From positions 2,009 to 8,921 of the forward strand of contig JAESUT010000206.1 of assembly GCA_016762995.1 (NCBI GenBank): a stretch of DNA of 6,913 bases, given 5' to 3'. Below the pieces are notes generated by a model. It saw only the letters and a program-made list of their open reading frames with translations, was not told where the DNA came from and did no database searches. Source of the DNA: Gammaproteobacteria bacterium (lineage in GTDB: Bacteria; Pseudomonadota; Gammaproteobacteria; Pseudomonadales; Pseudohongiellaceae). A program made the translations under genes and the position numbers. Positions 6,812 through 6,913 of the stretch are shown here, piece by piece (the stretch's first letter is position 1; each line of letters begins with the position of its first letter).

Positions 6812-6913
6812 TTAAGAAGCAGCTAATGCTGCCTTTGCCTTGCCAGCAATAGCGGCGAAGGTATCTTTATCATGCACAGCAAGATCTGCCAGCATTTTTC
6901 GATCTATTTCGAT
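6812..6913 (-). CDS. rplT: 50S ribosomal protein L20 (bL20), C-terminal end only
   Basis: The last 33 codons of rplT run in from the right edge of the window and end at TAA (6814-6812). The translation [19 protein letters not shown] followed by [14 protein letters not shown] matches the bL20 C-terminus (E. coli reads IEIDRKILADIAVFDKVAF, then ...KAKAALA, from memory). bL20 is an early-assembly protein of the large subunit and usually lies in infC-rpmI-rplT directly upstream of pheST. This is too short for the standard ORF search but the identity is clear from sequence and from the neighbouring pheS start. The 207-base gap to pheS contains two hairpins. Confidence 0.92.
   Translation of the reverse strand: MEIDRKMLADLAVHDKDTFAAIAGKAKAALAAS

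Overview
The window looks like chromosomal DNA from a gammaproteobacterium. The right edge carries the end of rplT followed by the start of pheS in the usual bacterial order. The proteins in the main cluster align well with Escherichia coli BetA and Gcd, as far as I remember those sequences. A free-living, probably aquatic lifestyle is plausible given a BCCT transporter, a choline-type dehydrogenase and a PQQ enzyme, but that is inference. Genus cannot be read from the sequence.

Layout. Positions 1-623 (+) hold the C-terminal part of a BCCT-family transporter cut by the window edge. It is tightly coupled to a GMC flavoenzyme at 634-2322 (+) that closely matches choline dehydrogenase BetA. After a 181-base gap with a possible promoter comes a membrane-anchored PQQ-dependent dehydrogenase at 2504-4861 (+), with a TTG start behind a good Shine-Dalgarno. 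A secreted serine hydrolase of the beta-lactamase/family VIII esterase type follows 85 bases later at 4947-6176 (+). Positions 6177-6391 have no gene but contain inverted repeats. On the opposite strand lie a 70-codon 5' fragment of pheS (6392-6604), a 207-base leader with competing hairpins, and the last 33 codons of rplT (6812-6913).

How it fits together. The first pair would import choline (or a related compound) and oxidise it to betaine aldehyde and perhaps glycine betaine. The second pair would act in the periplasm: a quinone-linked PQQ oxidation, and hydrolysis of an ester, lactone or similar bond. Whether the two pairs serve one pathway cannot be told here. The PQQ enzyme keeps its catalytic residues but lacks three histidines of E. 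coli glucose dehydrogenase, so glucose is a doubtful substrate.

The most unusual point is the pheS fragment. It encodes a recognisable PheS N-terminus that stops after 70 residues, with no trace of the catalytic domain beyond it. PheS is essential, so this is a rearrangement or insertion breakpoint, a duplicated remnant, or an assembly join. I found no CRISPR array, complete tRNA, transposase or integrase, and no convincing intrinsic terminator.
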